Origin: Chrysomallon squamiferum
Lineage: Eukaryota > Mollusca > Gastropoda > Neomphalida > Peltospiridae
NCBI GenBank assembly: GCA_012295275.1
Contig: CM022670.1
Location: forward strand, 18,313,698 to 18,373,697
Reading direction: 5' to 3'
DNA: 60,000 nt
The position numbers and the translations under genes were made by a program. Shown piece by piece: positions 56,101-60,000 of the stretch; position 1 is the first letter of the stretch; every line of letters begins with the position of its first letter. The notes under the pieces were generated by a model that did not search any database, had not been told where the DNA came from, and was given only the letters and a program-made list of their open reading frames with translations.

Positions 56101-58992
56101 TTTGTTAGAATGTTTTTTTTTTTTATTTGGGCTATTTTATGGTTGTTGTTTTTGTTTTTGTCTTTGTTTTTTTTTGTTTTTTCTTCTGTTTTTTTCCTGG
56201 CTATAACTCTGTGGGTTTTATTATTATGATGTGATTCAAAACACATTTTTGTTATTTGATGTAGGCTGGGTTTCCTACCATGGATGAATGTTTTGAGGAG
56301 GCAGAGAAGCTGTGCACAAAAGTAAATCCGTTTGAGTGCTGTATGTATTATGTCATGTCAGTGTCTCCAGAGAAAGGCTTGAGAATTGGCTTGGAGAAAA
56401 TTAAAAGTAAGACTACTAGTATTGTCATTTATTTTTATTTTTTTTAAGTATATATGCAATGAATTTGTAGCATAACAAATAAAAAAAATTTGTCTTTTGT
56501 CTGTATTTAAAGAAATCTTTAGAACAATACATAATTTAAAGCTTTAAAATTTTATATATATTTTGCAAACTGTAATATATAAAATTAGCTTATTAATTGG
56601 TATTTGTTATTTTAGTTTTTGTGAAAAGATGAGATATATTTTTAGTTATTACTTTCTAGGTTTTTCTGAGATTTACTATTTATAAATATATTTTTGTCAT
56701 GCATTAGGCATATAGTTCTTATTGTATCTATTTCTTTTTGTTATTTATTTATTTATTTATTTAATTGCATTCTATATCCTGAACAGATCCTGTTAATTTA
56801 AATTATTTTATTCTCATATAGGTGATATGAAAGCAGAATTCTGGACAGTTAACGATGTCTGGGATTATCTTCTACTTTTGTCATGTATAAGAACAGGAAA
56901 ACTGCAACATAACACAAGGTAAAATATTTAGTTTGTCTAAAATATAACTGAACCAGAGATTCAGACAATGAAGGTGTTAATGACTTTTTTTTTTATTTTT
57001 TTTTTTAAATTTGATAATAAATTATTTCGCTATTTTTGAGATTTTGTGTAAACTAATTGTTATTTTGAAGAGAAAAATACTTTCTTTTTATATATGTAAC
57101 CTTTTTCATTCTAACTGAAGATAAATTTTTAGATGAATTTTTATTAAAAGATAATAATAATAATAATAATTTGTTTTATTTATCTTTCAGTATAATGTAT
57201 GAACTGTTGATCCTTTGTGCGTATATTGGAGCACTGGTAGCTATACGTCGTAAATACTATAGCATTGTACCAGCACTCTTCAATCATGCAAGGTTAATAT
57301 TTTATCTTTGTTTTGGGGAATAATTTTTTTTAATTATTTTTTCTAATTTTAATTTTTTTTAATATTGTTGTTGTTGTTGCCGCTATTATTATTATTATTT
57401 TTTTTTTTTTTTTTTTTTGGTGTTAATTAATTTTTAAAAGAAGAACCATAATATAGCAATGTTACTATTATGCACTTTCCATTATCTCGGCTTTTCCAAT
57501 GATCACTGATACAGTCATTCTTGAGTAGCAGCAGACAGAGAGAGGACCCTCAGACAGCTTTTAAGTAGATTTCTAAGAATATATCTTGATTATGTTCTGC
57601 ACACATAACATGTACGCTTTCAGTAGATCATTTATTTAACTTTATCTCTGACAAACTTCATGGAAATCTATAATTGTGAACATGGTTTGTTTGTTTGCAA
57701 ATGATATTGAACACTACTCTTTGTTATGGTAATGGCTGTTGCTGTTTGAGGGAATCAGGACATGTCAACCAAATGCTGCCTTCTGATTGGTTGAGAGCAT
57801 TTGTTTACCTTATTTATAAACTATGTGAATGCTTTTGTTGTTACTCTAATTCTGTTTCCAGTGATTTTATTTACATTTCTCTTTTATATGTTTTTAAGGA
57901 GATATAGGCATTTTTGTCAGGGTTTTTTCACTCTGGATCACAGTATTTGGCCAGTTGACATAATAAAACAATAGAAAAATATTGGCAAGTTTTCCAGCAT
58001 CTCAAATTGACATTTTCTTGTATCTTGGAGTTGAATATTTTTGTAACATACCTACATAATATAACAACAAATGTTGGTTTCTTCTCTTATATTGTTAAGT
58101 TTCACTATCATTCATTTTTATTTTTATGTTATTGCAGGTTTTTATTGCAGAAGGACAAAGTGAATGTTCCACTGTCAGATTACCAGTTGAAGTCTGAACT
58201 TGATGCTTGGAACACAGTGCATAAAAATACTCAATCTGGGTAAAATGAAATATGTTTATACCATTGTTTTCTATTTTTTTAAAACATATTTATAAGATAA
58301 TTGTTCCTAATGCTATAATTCTGAATGATACAGTTAAAATCTTTTTAACTGAAACATCTTGGATTTGAATAAAATGTGCATAATATAAATTCTTACTTTT
58401 TATGTTTTTTAATTTTGAATTAAAACAAACATTCTGCTTTTATTTTTAAATCAGCAGTGAAGGTTTAACAGCTACTGGTCAGGGTGATGATCTTTATAAG
58501 AGTTTAATGATGCGTTTGGGCACAGAAACTTCACCAATAGAACTGGGACCAGATTGTGTTGCTAGTTCTCATCTTCCATCACATTCTGATGTCCATGTCT
58601 CTATTATCACTGGCCAAAGAATCCAGGTATGTATTTCATTGAATAAAATCTTAATTTTGGTTAATTAATAATCTTTGAGATGTCAAGAATCATTTATGTT
58701 TTCACAGATAATTATTGATATGAAACTGTTGATAATTTTGTTGAAGTAATTACTGTTTTTATGAGGTAAGAAAAAAGTTAAATTGTTATTTTATTTTATT
58801 TATTTGTATATATTCTTCTTTAAATATTTACCTAAGTAAGAACATTACGTCATTGTACATTTTTTTTTTCAGGGCCTGGCATACTTCTTGGAAGATGGAA
58901 AATCTGCTGTTTCCATAAATGAAGCTCTCATGTGGGCAAAAGTGAACCCATTCTCACCTTTGGGATCTGGCATGAGAATTAACCCATTTTGA
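47191..58992 (+). CDS. WDR17: WD repeat-containing protein 17, 26 coding exons, 1278 residues
   Basis: Join(47191..47307, 47597..48011, 48393..48644, 48770..49080, 49373..49486, 49921..50067, 50669..50751, 51039..51125, 51499..51587, 51871..51946, 52089..52291, 52474..52623, 52797..52927, 53287..53412, 53836..53991, 54175..54239, 54472..54702, 54854..54953, 55319..55455, 55920..56031, 56265..56406, 56822..56918, 57191..57292, 58138..58239, 58455..58626, 58873..58992). Every intron is GT-AG and the frame is continuous over 3837 nt. The start MVKQVGLLSAGCQPWN and the end ALMWAKVNPFSPLG, then INPF, match vertebrate WDR17 closely. WD40 blades occupy roughly residues 45-665 (for example SIRVWEY, DYTICVWDTRDG, STVRLWSL). 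An alpha-helical repeat region follows, including KMSKFGGGIG and RYCELMVELGEW. The N-propeller plus C-solenoid layout resembles IFT and coat proteins. The biochemical role is unknown; the vertebrate gene has been linked to retina and testis. It is complete, with no frameshift. Confidence 0.95.
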
Positions 58993-59960
58993 TCTGTTTC
59001 ACCTAAATGAAGAATGGTCATTTATAAATGCTGTTATCACAACTTCAAAATTTGATGAAGATTGGAATTTAAATCAAATGTTAATGTGGAAATGACTAAC
59101 TGCCTCAGTGTACAATCTGCTCATTATGTAAAAGTTTAATCACAGTATTTTGTAACATAAATGAGCATAACTTTAATTTTATTTGGATTAGTTTAATGTT
59201 CTGTCATTTGATTTTTGGATTTCTTTTTTTTCAATTTGTTTTGTTTTGTTATTGTTCATATTATATTATGTATGTCTATAACCGTTAAAAAAAAAAATAC
59301 AAATATGTAATTTATTTTATATATTTATGTGCTTAAAATTGATGTTCCTTTATTTTTTTAATATGAAAGTTCCCCATAATTTAAATCAGTATATGTATAT
59401 GTGATTGAGTATATAGTTTTTTATGCTCTGCAGAAAATAATATTTATATATTTTATTTTGAATTGCTTTTTCTAAGGTCTTTATATTTATATTACTATAG
59501 CAGTCTCACGGGTAGTTGAGAGTGAATATGTATCTGAAAAAAAGTGATTTTCTCACATCAGCAGTTTTCTTGTGTTTTTGGTTGAACTTTTGATATTTGT
59601 GAACATTCCACTCATCCAAACTTATGTACTTATTTATTTATTTATTATTTTTGTTCAGTAAGCTCATCTGTGATGGTAACTTAGCATTTTACTTATTTTG
59701 TATGAAGTTAACTTTTATTCTTTTTTCTAGCTATCTTAAGTTTCTTTTTATTTTGCCAGTTTAACATATTAACATACATTCTGAATACATTTTGTGCATG
59801 AGTGCATTAAGTTTATACGTTATTAGTTTTTCTGTTTCCAAGTCAAATAATTTGATCTATCATTCCGTTATATTTTGGTTATTTATATTTTTAATGTGCT
59901 TTGAAGGTTTCTGACAAAAGTCAGTTTGTGAAAACCTTTACCACTGCCAGTAAAGTTTAT
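58993..59960 (+). other. WDR17: WDR17 3' UTR
   Basis: AT-rich sequence after the stop without further coding signal. I see no canonical AATAAA in the first 0.9 kb. The variant AGTAAA occurs at 59949-59954 and could be the poly(A) signal; otherwise the UTR continues past the window. Confidence 0.4.
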
Positions 59961-60000
59961 TTTTACATTTCTTTACAAATGTATTGTTGATACAGATCTT

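Overview
The window is animal nuclear DNA. It is AT-rich, its coding sequence is split by GT-AG introns, and it is full of very long (TC/GA)n, (AC/GT)n, (ATT)n and (ATC)n microsatellites. I read four protein-coding loci from it. The gene content, the nicotinic-type receptor without acetylcholine-site residues, the large introns and the repeat style fit a cephalopod mollusc, probably an octopus. That assignment is inference, because nothing here identifies the species.

Layout. At 1-510 there may be the 3' end of a gene that starts outside the window (weak). At 5566-6801 (+) is an intronless Cys-loop ligand-gated channel subunit of 411 residues resembling the octopus chemotactile receptors, with poly(A) signals near 7409. 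At 12146-29304 (-) is a four-exon gene spread over 17 kb; I could join its exons exactly into a 198-residue secreted lipid-binding protein of the GM2 ganglioside activator (GM2A) type. From 29.3 to 39.3 kb there is no gene I can support, only repeats and a few GC-richer blocks. At 40189-41980 (-) is GEMIN8, three coding exons, 326 residues. From 47191 to 58992 (+) is the complete coding part of WDR17, 26 coding exons, 1278 residues. GEMIN8 and WDR17 are head to head around a CpG-rich block at about 43.9-44.4 kb that is probably a shared promoter.

The window has two textures. In 1-39.3 kb CpG dinucleotides are common and twelve long (TC/GA)n tracts occur. In 39.4-60 kb CpG is very scarce except in the shared promoter, and no such tract occurs. 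The switch lies close to the 3' end of GEMIN8. It looks like the trace of gene-body methylation over housekeeping genes next to an unmethylated, repeat-loaded accessory part.

Mobile DNA: two short non-autonomous DNA transposons with clear ends, one hAT-like (3095-3368, 8-bp target duplication) and one pogo/Tc1-like with TA target (15275-15563). The second ends 21 bp from a GM2A splice donor. Two further dispersed repeat pairs of unknown class are present. The four genes have no obvious common pathway: chemosensation/ion channel, lysosomal lipid handling, SMN-complex assembly, and a large WD40 protein of poorly known role. I found no tRNA, rRNA, CRISPR or recognisable autonomous transposon gene.
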